Source of the DNA: Perca fluviatilis
Lineage: Eukaryota > Chordata > Actinopteri > Perciformes > Percidae
Direction: 5' to 3'
DNA length: 64,000 bases
NCBI RefSeq assembly: GCF_010015445.1
Contig: NC_053115.1
Location: forward strand, 9,996,524-10,060,523
The translations under genes were made by a program, and so were the position numbers. Below the pieces are notes generated by a model. That model was given only the letters and a program-made list of their open reading frames with translations. It made no database searches and had not been told where the DNA came from. The first letter of the stretch is position 1, and every line of letters starts with the position of its first letter. Of this stretch, positions 11,273 through 25,200 are shown in pieces.

Positions 11273-14200
11273 CTACTCCATGTCATTATCATTCTGCAGA
11301 GTTTTCATTGCCAGGCCCCACAGAGTTACACTGGAGATAAACTGGCCTTCAGTGGACCTGTAGGACCCACTATTGGGCCTGCTAGGAGAAGTGAGGGAAC
11401 TGCAGTGATTGTCTGTGGGAGGAAGGTAGGGTCTCCCCATCAGACCTCTGCCCATCTCAACTGACACATTCCCATTCTCCACATACGGCCCATACACAGC
11501 CTCCTGAGACAGGTGGGCTTTGGCAAGCTTCATCTGGTCTGTGGCAGTTAAGGCTGCACTTCTCTCCTGGTGGTTGGAGGAGAGGAGGTGATGGGGTACC
11601 AGCGAGCGCAGCTCTGGAAGGGGGGTTGGGGTAGAAGCTGGGCTGAGGTGCATGCTGGGAGGAGGAGTCTCTATATGCGGTGTTGGTTGTGGTGGTGAAG
11701 GAGTAGGCGGTGAGGGTTTCTCTAACCCTGCATGGGACATCATGTTGGGGAAATGCTGCTCACCAGTTGCAGCAGGAGGTTTACTGTGGCTGACAGGTTT
11801 GGGGAACGAGGCCGCTTCATCCGAGCTAGGAGATGGGTCAGAGTTGTCGGTGACCGGGCTGTTGGCTGGGGCTCCCTTGCAGTGCATGTTGTTGTGTCTT
11901 CTCAACATGGCAGAGCGGGTAAAGCTCTTTCCACAGGCGCTACAGATGTATGGTTTCTCACCAGTGTGTGATCTTATGTGACGCTGCAGGTCCCCTGAGC
12001 CGATGAAGCACTTCCCTACATTAATTAAGAACACATATTGAGTGTAAAACACTGTGCAGACATTAGCTTTACTGTACTACTTTACTATATCAGGGCCTGT
12101 GCAATATCCTCTCAACTAGTGGATGATCTTATTTATTTTTTGCTTGTCCTAAAGCACATTGTTGTCTTGTTATATATTGTTACGTACTTACTGTTTGTTG
12201 ATATCTGGTGCATGTTTGTATGCAGCTGTTGTCAGCGCTTCTCTTTGCCCAAGACAAATTTTCTTTGGGGCAATAAAGTTGATCTTATCTTAGCTACACA
12301 GTCTATACTGAATTTAAAATATGTGGGGGCATTTTTAGGACAGCTGAAGACATGAAAGGAGAGAGAGAGGGGGAAGCAAAGGGCCGCAGGTCAGAGTTGA
12401 ACCTGCGGCCGCTGCGTCGAGGAGTAAACCTCTATATATGGGCGCCTGCTCTACCAGGTGAGCTACCCAGGCGCCCAAAATATTTTTTGAAAAATCTCTG
12501 ATTAAGCGTAACCGGATTCACAACATGACTCAAGCATTTTTGTATGCCTTTAGTTCTGTTCTTTTAAGGAGGTTAAAAACAATACTATTCATCAATAGGT
12601 GGCACAAAATAATTGATTGATTAGGAGTCCAAACCATCATTGCCCCTACAGCAGGAAATAACTACAAATCTCGGTTTAAAAAAAAAATAAGGAAATGGAC
12701 ACTGACTTCAAACAGTCAGCAGTTACAGTCCTTCTTATGCTTGGGAAGCCTAGCATAAGAAAATAATAAACCAAAGGCAAATAGCAGTTAAAACATTCTC
12801 ATATAGTGTGATAACCAAAAAAGTTAATCATGGTACAGACAGGTCCCATCATGTGTATTTAAAGCTACAGGAACTGGATGATTTTGCAATGGGTTCAATT
12901 TCTTTCATTAAAATATTGTTTTGAACAGAGTAGGGCTGAAACTATTATTGCCAAGTATTATATTTATTATGCATATGATCTGCAGATTTTTTTTCTCGGC
13001 CTATAAAATGTCAACAGTGAAAAATGCCCATTATAATTTAGTAAAACCCATGGTGATGTCATCAAAGTGTTTGTTCTGTCCAAAACTTGAAGATATGCAG
13101 TTTACAATCACATGAGATAAAGAAGAGCAGAAAATCCTTGCAACTAAGAAGATGGAATAATCAAATGTTTAGCATTTTTGATTTAAAAAAAAAGAAGCAA
13201 CTAATCGATTATCAATGTCCGATCGATTTTTTTATACAACTATGTCTACAGTTGAATCAATGTGAATAATACTTCCAACAAAACAGGCGTGGGCCAGTAT
13301 GAGATTCTGACGGTATGATAACCTTCAGCAAAAAATCTCACGGTTTCACGGTATTGCAATGACAGCTATAAATGTAGTATTTTTGAAATGTCTGGGTAAA
13401 AAAAAAAAACTTTTGTTCCATTGAACACAATGTATTTTATTTTTAAACACATTGCACACTGGCACTGGGAGAGGGATTTCTAAACTGCACTTTCTGTCCT
13501 TGAAGACTGATAAGAAACAGCTCATACCTTAGGACCGGTATGACAGAAAATGTTAGTGGTTTTGAAACCGTGACTTTTTCAATCATCGGTATACCTTGAA
13601 ACCGGTAACTGGCCCACGCCTACAACAAAATAGATACTGTTCCTTACCACAGGTGGCACAGCTGTGTGGTTTTTCCCCAGTGTGGCGGGCCTTGTGCTTC
13701 AGAAGCTTTCTGTGCGTGTTGAAGGATTTTCCACACTGGTCACATGTGAACGTCTTGTCTGTGGCATGAGTCCTCTTGTGCTCCTTGAGATTACTCAAGT
13801 TGTTAAATCCTAGGCAACAAGGCAAGACAGACTGTGTCACAATTTTCTAGTTGGGTCTGTGAACTAAGCAGCTTACACTAATATCAATAATTTGTAAAGG
13901 TTTAATTTAAGAATGAGACCACAAGGTAAGAACTACATATAGATGGAGTAAGGAAGTAATTAAGAACATTGCTTCTGTTTAGAGCAGTCGTTTACCTCGA
14001 CCACATATATCACACAGATGTGGCTTCTCTCCTGTGTGGACCACTTTGTGACGGTGGACATCCCCTGATGCAGTAAAGCTGGAAAACACAAATGAATATT
14101 CAATTTATAGGCAACTGTAACAACTTTTAGGGCTGTGTATATCACAACCCTGGGGCCGAAACTCAGAAATAGTCTGTTCTAATTCACTTAGTCACTTCTT

Positions 14201-16660
14201 CATTATTGCCTTATGGCAGTATTATAAAAACGCACCTGAAATCATGGTAAATTTGTAAACTAGCAATTATTTAGTAGCAAGTATCAATTAGTAATATAAA
14301 TAAATATAAAGTATATATAGCGATGACTTTAAAAGGTCCCATGGCATGAAAATGTCACTTTATGAGGTTTTGTAACATTAATATGCATTCCCCCAGCCTG
14401 CCTATGGTCCCCCAGTGGCTAGAAATGGTGATAGGTGTAAACCGAGCCCTGGGTATCCTGCTCTGCCTTTGAGAAAATGAAAGCTCAGATGGGCCGATGT
14501 GGAATCTTGCTCCTTATGAGGTCATAAGGAGCAAGGTTACCTCCCCTTTCTCTGCTTTGCCCGCTCAGAGAATTTGGCCCACCCATGAGAGAGATAGACA
14601 TCATGGTTTTGAAACGAGCAAAGTGGCAGTTGGTCAAGGCCACACCCCCCCTCCACCTTGCCCCCCCCCTCTCCTCCTCAATAGCTACAGACACAGAAAT
14701 GGAACATACTAAGGAAAGCTCATTGTGGGACTGGCTCTAGTGGCTGTAATTCTGCACCTAGAGACTTCAGATACAGTATTAGGGGACCAGTAAGGTCTAT
14801 GTAAAAGCATCCGAAGAGCACCATATCATGGGACCTTTAAAAAGGCACACACAAACATACAATAAACAGCAAATACCTATACAGAGAAAAGGGGAATGGC
14901 AAAAATAAAAGTATCAATCAATGAGGAAAAAGGATACATGGAAGATACCTTACCTTTTACCACATAACTCACAGATGTAAGGTTTCTCACCAGAATGTCG
15001 CCGCAAATGTGTCTGTAAATTTCCAGCCTGTAAAACAAAATCAGTTAGACATCTCAATATAATTTCACCATGTAATAATAACTGTGGCAAATCAGAATAA
15101 TACACCAGATTATACCTGTGAGAAGTTTCTCCCACAAACATTACACTGAAAGGGCTTCTCACCTGCAACAAAACAATGTAGGTTTTTGTCTGAAAATATT
15201 ATTACAATTAAATTATAATTATTACGGAAATATGTTATTGTATATATATATTGTAACGTGTGGTTATACGGCAATTACAAACTGTTAATACCGGTATGGG
15301 AGCGCTTGTGCAGCTCCAGGTTGCTGGGGTGTTTGAAGATCTTCCCACACACCTCACAACAATACTGCTTGTTTCCTATCTGCTGTGGTAGCTCTGGCAC
15401 AGTTTTCGGATTTTGCTCTTCTTGATTTGCAGGTGGAGGACTGGGAAGTTGTGCTTGTGTTGCTGTCTCTGTAACCTGCTCCCTGCCTGCATTAAGGCCC
15501 TCAACAGGAGCTTCTGAGGCTTTAGTCTGGACCACAGACTCTTCTTGAGGACTCTCTTTGGGACAGCTGAGGACGGGTTCACTCGCTGATTCAGCAAACA
15601 TCTCCTCCAAAGCCTTCTGAGACCGGAGGTAGTTATATTTCTTCAGGTACACTGCCTTCTTCGGGCGCACAGGCTTGTTAAGCATGGAGTCTGCTGAGTT
15701 AGAGTTGGGGGTGTTTAAATTATCTGAGGGTGTTAAGGAAGAGACAGGGTTCTTTTCAACAGCCACAGATGTGCAGGAAGGATTGGGCTGAACTGTGTTC
15801 CCTGAGCATACAGGAGTGTGGCTGCCTCCGAGCTGACACGGCTGCTCTTCCACCAGCACCAAAGGGCACGGGCCTTGATTTAGGGCTGCATTATTAGTCT
15901 GGAGTGCACTTTGTTTGAAGTACTGCTTACTGTAAAAGTTGCGGAGCTTGTAGCCATGGACAAGCTGTTTTTCTACAGGTGCCTGAGTGCCGCTAGTTGC
16001 GTCACAGTTTGAGCTGCCATTAGGCACAGAAACAGGCATCCTTTTGGTGTGGTCCATGTCACTGCTGAAGCCAGGCCTCTGGGTTTCCGAGGGACAGTGG
16101 AGGTCAACATCATGAGGAAGACTGCTCCCTAATAGGCAGTCATGCTCAGAGCTCAGCATGCCTGGAAGAGAAAATGACGGGATTTCCACTGGTGGAGGAC
16201 AAGGCTTGAGGAAAGCATTACACATGCTCTGAACATTTGGAACCTGCAAACACTGAGCAATGTCCAGGAGTGCTTGAACATTATCTTGGTTGATGTCAAG
16301 ATGGGAGGTGTACATGTAGTCCAATATTTGGCCGATGCCACTGACATCCTGGATGACCAAGTTGAACACTTCATTCTTCTGACTGGGGGAATTTTGGAAT
16401 AACGACCTGGAAAGATGAAAGCACAGTACATTTCACAAAACAGCAGCGTATGATTATTAAGGTAAGCGAAAAGGATGGCACTATGCCACAGATTTACTGA
16501 TGTGTCACCTGAAATAGGAGCTGAAAGCAGCCAGGACATTTTTGTGGGCTTTGAAGCAGACACCTTTGACAACCAGCATGCAGTCACAGAGCAGACCCTG
16601 GATCCTCTGCTCCTGGAGCTGCTGCAGGAGGTAGGAGCTGTGGCTGGACATGGTGTCCAT
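11273..16660 (-). CDS. zbtb49: Zinc finger and BTB domain-containing protein 49
   Basis: Seven coding exons on the minus strand: 16660-16509, 16406-15292, 15162-15116, 15027-14954, 14078-13996, 13809-13648 and 12015-11273. They total 2376 bp, 791 aa, and all junctions are GT-AG and in phase. The ATG at 16660 has context GACCATGG and an in-frame TGA three codons upstream. Residues about 8-118 form a BTB/POZ dimerisation domain (MDTMSSHS..., [35 protein letters not shown]). A long disordered linker follows, then seven C2H2 fingers at about 399-421, 427-449, 455-477, 483-505, 511-533, 539-561 and 567-589, and a Pro/Ser-rich tail. The family is a nuclear transcription factor; mammalian ZBTB49 is linked to p21 and cell-cycle arrest. 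Six introns interrupt the finger array, several splitting single fingers. The family match and the adjacent divergent lyar make the call firm. Confidence 0.95.
12370..12476 (-). mobile_element. tRNA-derived SINE-like repeat in zbtb49 intron
   Basis: On the minus strand it reads GGGCGCCTGGGTAGCTCACC followed by GGTAGAGC (A-box-like), then GGTTCAACTCT (B-box-like), ending in a CCCCCTCTCTCTC tail. The A/B box spacing and folded acceptor stem (GGCGCC) point to a tRNA ancestor. The extra bases and pyrimidine tail fit a dispersed tRNA-like repeat better than a functional tRNA gene. Confidence 0.65.
13285..13622. mobile_element. MITE family B, copy 1 (AGGCGTGGGCC ends)
   Basis: Starts AGGCGTGGGCCAGTAT and ends AACTGGCCCACGCCTA, giving inverted repeats of about 14 bp. 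About 338 bp, non-coding, inside the last zbtb49 intron, ending 26 bp from exon 6. A diverged second copy is at 33361-33684. Confidence 0.75.
14331..14839. mobile_element. TTAA-flanked MITE family C, copy 1
   Basis: Begins TTTAAAAGGTCCCATGGCAT and ends ATATCATGGGACCTTTAAA. About 510 bp in the zbtb49 intron between exons 4 and 5. Internal sequence is shared at high identity with 52963-53361 and 56629-57024. No open transposase. Confidence 0.85.
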
Positions 16661-17733
16661 GGTCACTCAGCTGCTGAACCACCCAGCTCCAACTTCTCCA
16701 TCAAAAACCTGGCCAAAAGGGACACACGTCAAAGACAACAAATCTCTTTTTTATGGAAATATTAGTTATTCCTACGGTTGGATAGTCTTGGAAATACAGC
16801 CAAATTAAAAGTGATGCAAGCGAGTATTTCTTTAGCAATATTCATATAATTCAACAACCGCGCATACTCCAGTGTGTGTGCTACGAGACCACCCATGCAA
16901 AAATTGGGACGAAAACGTCCACAAGCTAACTACAAAGCTATGCTAAACAAGCAACAATGGTTAGTATTGTGAAATCGGCGTAGCACCAACTCCCTAACTA
17001 ATTACAATTTCTACCGAGAATAAAAGTGCTTGCTATTGTTAGTACAGTAAAGTTTGCCATAAAGATAAATCCAAACCTACATCTGATGAGTCCACCTTTT
17101 ATTTGGATGATGGGTCACTTTTCGAGTGTAACGGTAAAACGTCACCTCACTTCCTGGTACAACCTGTTTTTCAGTAACACGAAGGAGATAACACGAGGGG
17201 TTATTTTGAGACTATAAGACGCAATTATGCATGGTGCAATACATTGTAACGTCCTAAATTGGTGTAACTAGCAGAAATGTATCTCTAGAATATAACTAAA
17301 AAAAGGCTTTGTACAAGATTCGTTTCCGCCCTAGTCGGACTCGGAACCTCTCTCAGGTCGCATGTTTACACGGAAGACTATTAATGTAACTTAGCTACCT
17401 AGTGTGTTGGTATTAATTGGTGTGCGCATCGTGTGTTTTGAAAAGTTTTTATGAATGGAAAAGAGCTGGTGAACCTCTTTTATAAACCATCTACTGCCTA
17501 GCTAAGCAATTTGTTTATTTTAGCTTTAAAAAACGTTAGCAATAGCTACCTTTATTTGGATAACATTAACGTTAGCTTTAACCGCGCTGTGGACGGTCGG
17601 TTCCCACTTTCACTTGAGGATTGTACCGATTTCGGTTTAACATATACGTTGGCACCGTTACTAGTATTAGCAATACATATATAGCAGTTTTGGTTGAATC
17701 AAATCTTGTAGTCGAGCAAACGTGTCGTTAAGA
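16661..17733. promoter_or_regulatory. Shared head-to-head region of zbtb49 and lyar
   Basis: The two start codons face away from each other across 1073 bp, so both 5' UTRs and promoters must lie here. The same divergent arrangement is known for human ZBTB49 and LYAR. I see no consensus TATA box at a convincing distance from either start; untranslated exons cannot be placed by eye. Confidence 0.65.
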
Positions 17734-20096
17734 ATGGTGTTCTTCACCTGCAACGGCTGTGGTGAATCCCTGAAAAAAGCTCAGGTTGATAAACACGTGA
17801 ACATGTGCCGGGGGTGCCAGGTCCTGTCCTGCATCGATTGTGGAAAAGACTTCTGGTAATCACAAGTTCTTACTGTTATCTCAAAATGTTTTCCGTTTCC
17901 TTTAGCTAACGTTTTCTAGCTATGAACACTTAGCGTTATGCTCCATTCTCACAGTGTAATGTTTTTCTTTGCACATGTTGAACAGGGGTGACGACTACAA
18001 GAACCACGTTAAATGTATCAGTGAAGACCAGAAGTATGGAGGCAAAGGCTACGAGGCTAAGGCAAACAAAGGAGATGTGAAACAGCAGCAGTGGATTCAG
18101 GTAAAACGCAGACAGACGATACCCATTACTGTTAACGTTCTGTACGTGTTTAAAGAGTTGTTGTTTTTTTAACTTGATAATTCCTCACATGAAGAGAGTC
18201 CATGACGCAATGGACAAACCTGGAGTCAGTGCAAAGCTCAAGGATGTGCTTCAACAAGTCAGTTCGTATGATAACGTCCCAAGAAAGAAGGCCAAGTTTC
18301 AGGTTTGTATACTTCAGCCTGTACCAATATTTTTTTAAGTTTTATTGATCGCACTGTAATGAACAGTTACAGTTAGTTTTTTTTGTGACTGAGGTAGACA
18401 CAAGCATGTGTGTGTTGTGGGGTCTTGCACGCATCCATTTACATGTTTGGTCTTTTCCTCAGAACTGGATGAGAAACAGTCTTAAAATAGCTAACACCAG
18501 TCTTCATGATGAAGTGTGGGACATTCTCGCTGCAGCGGACAATGTAAGTTATTCTATTAAAGGTTACTTTTATTGTTGTTGTTTCACCGCCTGTCAGCAT
18601 ATATAAAGCTGAACGAGTTTTCGATTGTTTAGTTCAAATCCAAAGTAACAATATTCACTTTCACTTCCAGTGGCACTGAAGTACATGCTACATTTTTTTA
18701 CTTTATCTTATCCAGTTATTATCATATCTAGGTTATCCTTTATGTGGTTTTCCTTCTGCCGACTGGTTGTAATATATTCTGCCAAGGAAAGAAAAAATAA
18801 GTTCATGTTTTCAATATCCTTACTGACTTTCATTACTCACTCATGATCTGACAGCCTTCTGAGGCCCCCCAGGAGACTAAAGAAGCTAAACAGACAGTGG
18901 CTGAAGTCAAAGTGGATACTAATGGAAATGAAAAGCAGAACGGCCATCCAGAAGTTGCGAAGAAGAAACTGAACAAACGGGAGCGTAAAGAAGCCCGTCA
19001 GCAGAAAAATGGGAAGGCTTTAAAAGCTGCTGAAAAGATGGTGGCACAGGAGCCAGAAGAAGGCAAAAAGAAAAAAAAGGACCGAAAGAGAAAGCACAGC
19101 TGTGAGGAAGACGGAGGTGAAGAGCAGAACAGTGCTGAAAATAAGACATCCAGCAAGAAAACAAAGACAGGTGAGGCATTTTCTAAAGTGATAATGTTCT
19201 CCTTAGAGCGTTCTATGAACAGTTCTTGTGTATTGCTGTTTTATGGCATCTTTGTGTCTTTTTAATAAACTGACATGAGAATATGGAATGACTAAATGCT
19301 TGTATGTGCAAAGCTTGTTTGGCCACCAAAATTTAGATACAAATTTATTTATTAAAAAAAAAAGTTTGTGGAAGTGCTCAACTACTCTCAGAAAGTCCAT
19401 TTTATGGCAGTGTGCTCCAATGTCCTTTTGTGTGAAAGCATACCCTTCAAAAAATATTTTTATATAATTGTGTATGGTAGTATTGAGCTTACTATATAAC
19501 CGTATTATCTTCTTCTTACAGTTGACCAAGAGGCTGCTGACATGTCAGAGGAGACTGAGGATCAAGAAGTTCCCAAAGGTAAAAGATTCCCGACATGTTT
19601 TAGAAAATAAATGATGATGTAAAAGAATAAAGCCACTAGGGGTCAGTGTTGCTTATTTTGTTGACAGTGAGGAAATGACCCTGAGTGAATAAATCTATGT
19701 CTCTGATTAATTTACAGGCAAATTCAACTGGAAGGGAAATATCAAGGCAGTACTGAGAGACTCAGATGACCAGGAACTGCCCGTAAAGAAACTCAGGAAG
19801 AAGGTGAGGGAAATTAAGTATTTTAATTACTCTGGGGACATGAGTCCTTATTTCTTTGTTTGTACAACATTTGACTTCTAATCCCAGCACATTGTTCCTG
19901 TAAATATTACAGTTGTCTTTGGTTTGATATGATTTTAAGAGCTTGTTCCTCCTAACAGGTTTTGGCAGCATACTACTCTTTCACTGGGGATGGAAATTTT
20001 AAAAAGGAGGAAGAAGTGCTAGCACTTTTCAACAAGAAGATCAACAACAATCCCAAATTTAGAGTATTGAAAGACAGAGTTAGACTTGTAAAGTAG
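17734..20096 (+). CDS. lyar: Cell growth-regulating nucleolar protein LYAR
   Basis: Eight coding exons: 17734-17855, 17986-18100, 18195-18302, 18463-18543, 18855-19170, 19522-19578, 19718-19803 and 19959-20096. They total 1023 bp, 340 aa, with GT-AG junctions and consistent phase. The N-terminus holds the paired LYAR-type C2HC zinc fingers (FFTCNGCGESLKKAQVDKH, MCRGCQVLSCIDCGKDFW, NHVKCI). A helical segment with DNVPRKKAKFQNWM follows, then a long Lys/Glu-rich basic region in exon 5 (nucleolar localisation type, KKKKKDRKRK). The C-terminal domain is GKFNWKGNIKAVL...KKLRKKVL...FNKKI. LYAR is a nucleolar protein of rRNA synthesis and pre-rRNA processing and of cell proliferation. Human LYAR is 379 aa; the difference is in the low-complexity basic middle. 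Divergent from zbtb49 and upstream of tmem128 as in other vertebrates. Confidence 0.95.
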
Positions 20097-20218
20097 ACCT
20101 GTTCATCTAACCCGTCTGCCATGAAATGTATGTTGTTCATAGACTTTTAAAATTTAAAAGCCATTGTTGTCTGCCATCCTACCTTGGATGTTTTTGTACA
20201 GGTGACCTAATCTCAAAG

Positions 20219-20224
20219 ATTAAA
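20219..20224 (+). promoter_or_regulatory. lyar: Candidate lyar poly(A) signal (ATTAAA)
   Basis: ATTAAA lies 123 bp after the lyar stop codon, a plausible position for the cleavage signal of a short 3' UTR. Confidence 0.5.
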
Positions 20225-20656
20225 TAATTTTTCTAACAGAAGTAGGTGTCCTGTTCCCATTTAGTAGTTTTACAGGTTGCAGTGGCCTAGTCAGCATGAG
20301 GAAGATGTCTTCGCATTACCTTACACCGTGTCAGTGATGTTTTAATGTATGAAATGACAATCGTGGTAGACGGCTGCTCTGTTCCACATTCCAAGCCCAC
20401 ACTAAGGCTGGGAAACGGCATCTTATCTGTGGGATTGGATGTTGGAGTGGGGGAAGGGAAACAGGAGAGGTGCACCTGAGGTGAATTTGACTCTCACACG
20501 GGACGAAGCTAATGCACATTCCTCGGCACCCCGAACGAGGTTCACTTGGCCAGGGACACAGAAGCTCCATAGAAGCAAGACGCTTGGTGTCAGCCTCAGG
20601 TGAAGTTTTAATGCTGTCTGATTTTCCACCGCTAGAATGAGCAGCCCCTTTACCCT

Positions 20657-20799
<143 letters not shown>

Positions 20800-22270
20800 A
20801 GGAGCTGCAGGAGGAAATCTGCCCAGCTTTATGAAGCCCTGCTAATCCCAGCAGGTTTAACACTGATGCTCATTCATCACACTGCTTACCTGTAATTGTA
20901 TATTGCATACTTTGGGAATTAGTCAAGCTCTTACTCAAGTTTGCTAGTATTAAAAAAAAAAAAAAAAAGAAGAAAAAAAAAAAAAAAGAAGTGTTTTCTG
21001 GTCTACACTGGGACTCAATATTGCTTAAATCTTTTGTTTTAATCCAGACTCAGGGATACTTTAGGAAAAAAACTAAACTATGCCTGTCTTTACTGTTGCA
21101 CAGAAATCTGAGATTGTTTTATTTCTGCCATTTGATATTGCAGGATTAACTGTGTGGCCATATCTTTTGTATGGGGCAGTTTCATCCCTGAACTTTGGTC
21201 TCAATTGCTGTCAGCGATCTGAACAATGTACATTTTTTACCTTGGGTACTGAAGTGAGAGTGTCACTTCTGAAAGAAGAAATAAGTTTGAGTTTAACATT
21301 ATACCTTTTTAGTGATTTGAGATTTATTGCAGTACTGCATTAAACTGCATTAGTTGGATGTCCCTAATAAATTGGCATTGGGATGCAGATTGTGACTGAA
21401 TAAGTGGTTGCAGCAAGTATTCACCTTTATTCACTGCACGTGCCTCTCCATGCCAGGTTGAACGTAATCAGCAGTGTCAGATTCTTGCCCGCGCTATGTA
21501 AAATTATACATTCAAGATAAATGTTGGAATACAGCCAGCTGTGTTGTATGAGGAGGAATGGGAGCAAATGCCCTGTCAGACTTTTTCATTCAAAAATCTT
21601 TAGTTACCCCTTGAGGGTATGTTTTATTTCCATCCCGGTGGTCCAGTTTGTTTGATGCTTCTTGTGTCAAGATGGTCTTTGTGGAGGATGTACAAAATGT
21701 ATCTCAAGTGATTGCAACAAACGTTTTTTGTACTAGAGTACAGATAATGAATGAACAAAATGAACAATAATATTCAAAGGTTTAATTTGGCAATCACTGT
21801 TTGTATACTCTAAATGTTATGATTACAGTGTAATGCTTTACAAGTTCCAAGCATGTTTTCTATTCTCAAGGTACCTTAGATTATGTAAGTTTATTTATTT
21901 GCACAAGGGGGAAAAAAAGAATGCATTAAAGGATTAATTAAAAAGTAAAGGATAATAATGCTTCAAATGCACCAGAAGTAAAGCCTTTTAAAGCCGTAAT
22001 GTACTCGGGTTACTTAAGTTTACTTCTTATAAATGTCTGAGGTAAATTATTAGTTTGTGATGCGTATTTATCGACTTTATGTGTGTTATTTCCTATGGTT
22101 AGTTCCAGTAAAACAAAACTACAGCTGTCGCTTTCGAGTGCGTCATAAAAAGCGACTCTGTCTAACAGGAAGTACCTTCTGATCACTTGTGTTATCCAAA
22201 GGTGTTATCCTTCTTATATACTGTCTATGGTGTTAGCCTTAGAGCTGTGTAACTTAAATTTAGCATCAAC

Positions 22271-25200
22271 ATGCTTAACGACAGTGAGTTAGCAACATTG
22301 CGGAATAGATTTAAGAGAGATGCGGAGTTTCTTATGCAGACAACGACAAATGGTGACGAAGATGAAAAAAGTAAGCTTCAGAACCGTTAGCCAACTTTAA
22401 CTAGCTAGTTTTCTGACAGAGCTAATGTTAACCGTTAATAACTGAAGGAAACGCTAACGTTATTAATACAGTGGTAACGGTATATAAATCCTGTTCGGGC
22501 ACTAACACCCGGTGTCAAATAACCACATCTTGCTGGCTAACCTGAGCTAACATTGTTGTGAGAAAAGGAGCTACATTTTATGGTTAAATTTGCTGAATGG
22601 CCAGTTTGTATTACACTAGCTAGATAGTTAAACAGCTCGGAATTTCTTTTCACAAAACTAACGTAATAGCAGAAAGATATATGTTATTTGGGATTGCATC
22701 ATTTTCAGTCTAAGGGAGGTTTTATGGTGGACAATTGTCCAACTTTGAGGCCGTCACTGGCAGAAATCCAGCAATTCTTGATTGTTTTGACTGTGAGCAA
22801 ACGCTGTTCCAGCTCAGCAACATAATACAGGGAAACTACTCCTACACTGTCCTCAATCTAAGGGTCATCTCTTCGCCAGTGTAATCTAATAACTGTAATA
22901 TAAGTAACCGATAAAAAATTTGTACAAAACATTTGTACTTTTTTATTCATAGCTGCTTTTATTGCAATTTACATACCTTTCTGTTGTAAGCCAACTACTT
23001 GTTTAGGGCATGGAGTTCATTGTGAACCCTGCCCAGAGTAGACCAGCATGCTGAAGCACTTCAGCAGCCAACAGGCTCTGATATGTTTAATCAACCAGTA
23101 AATTATAGAGATTAATACCTCTATGAGAAGTAAGATTATCTCAAAGAAAGCTATCCGTTTCCCCATTAAAGCTCCTCAACCCTGAAAGTTTGGGATTTAG
23201 CACATTCTGTTAAGGCAAGACACATCTTATATTTGCAAAATTCTATACCATACTGTAACCCTTTCAGTAGGCTATATCTTAGTATTTCATTTTCTTTGTC
23301 ATTTGGTGTTCCCATTTCTACTTGATGGTGAAATGCTTTAAGACTGTAGCCAAACCTTTTGTGGGCATGTGAATTGTTAAGTAATAATTAACTGTAATTT
23401 GCTATGAATCAATATGTTATAATCTGTACTTTGATCTTTACTTTTCTAAAGTAAAGCTTCCTTTTAAATAGACTTTTTTTGAAACTTTACTTTTCAGGTC
23501 AGGAGGAAAAAGATGCTAAACCTCTCCCTCGCATTAACAGACACTCCATTTTCTGGATCGTGTCATCTATGGGCGTGACGTACTATGTGGATTTTCTCCG
23601 CAACATAATTGAGAACAATGATATCAAAAGGTCAGTCACGAAGAACACACAATAAGAAACATAATACTAAACTTGGCCTTGGTGTCTGAAAGCATTTATT
23701 GTCATGAAAGGTTATTGTTTAAGGAAAACATAAAAAAAATCTTTTCAGTGAAATCACTGGTATATGATACCAATGAACCGCAGTTACTGATACCACTGGG
23801 AAGCCTTTTGTGGTGTTGTAAACAATACTGTCTTTTGTATATAAATAGCTTTAATAACATAACCTATTTCCTTCAGGTATTAAAAAAAGTCCCTCCTTTT
23901 AACTTTTTCTAGTTGGTGGTTCAATGTGGGTCTGATACTCCTTGGGATCTGCCTGTCTCTGGCCATGTTTTGCATTGTGTACCTGGAGTGGTTCAAAGGC
24001 ATCCAGCACTACGAGCAAGAGTACCCTGCCATTCCTCCCATCACCACTGCAGCCTTTATTGCTGCATCTTGCAGGTAAAACGGCAACAGATACAATATAG
24101 GACATTCTTTCAGACACCCTGTACGTGCCTCTCCTGTTTAAATGAGCAATTTCTAATGATTTGGGCACATAATGAGAGGTGAAACAATATTAGCTCATTG
24201 AACGTATAGGTTGTCCAAATAGTAACGCATAATAGTAACCGAAATGACCATAGATAATAATAATCTTCAATTAATTGACCTAATTAAATGAAATTTACCT
24301 AGCTCAAACCATAAAAAACAGGCTCAGAGCAAAAGTACACCAAAGTATGTGGGCAGCCAAAGATTTTAGTGTATTTCTGGATTGTTGACAAATGTGCTAT
24401 AAGACCAATACTCTCTGCTCATTCATGCTGGACAGGTAGCTGATATGTTGATTCTGTTGTTTTGGTAATACTAGAAACCCATTAGAACATTGTTAAAGCC
24501 CTATTCGCATGGGACTAGTACTACCTGGGGACCTCTAGTAATTTGTAATAATTATGGAGGTTGTCTGTGACCTTACAGTGTGTCTCAAACTGCGCACTTC
24601 GACTAACAGGAAGTACACTTTGTACACTACGTACTGGCTTGCATAGTGCGTAAATTTGGACAGGGGAGTGTTGTCTCAAATCGCGCACAGCCGTTATGCC
24701 CTTACTGGAAATGACAATCGCAACATTTCATCCCTTCTTTTTTTTGTGAAATTGTGAATTTCACGCGGGCAGAGCATTCCCGCCACCTATCGTTTTACGG
24801 GAGAAATACATTCCTGCTTCGTTCTTGATATTTCATTAAAGATGAATATGATTTTGATTGTTGCTTGCGTTCGCCCCGTTTCACGTGAGGAGAAGAAGAT
24901 TGCGACAACGCTGTCGTGTCGTCCGCCTCCTATTAGATGAAAACGTACCAGTATGTTGATATTCTTTTTTTGTTGTTGCTCCCTGTTTAATTTTTTTAAT
25001 TATGTATATTTTATGTTTCTGCTTAAAAAGTGGGTAATGTATAACTGTTCATTTGCGTACTTGTAATGCTCAATGGTTTTATGAGAAAAATCTTGCGGCC
25101 CCTAGACTGTTGCTGTGAAGCATTACCCTTACAATTTACCTAATAGACAAACCATCTAACTTATAATTTTCTGTTTCTAGCTACAATGAGCATTTTATTA

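Noticed and set aside
12370..12476. Functional tRNA gene
   Set aside because: A and B boxes are present, but the spacing is too long, the B box is altered and a CT-rich tail follows, so a tRNA-derived repeat is more likely.
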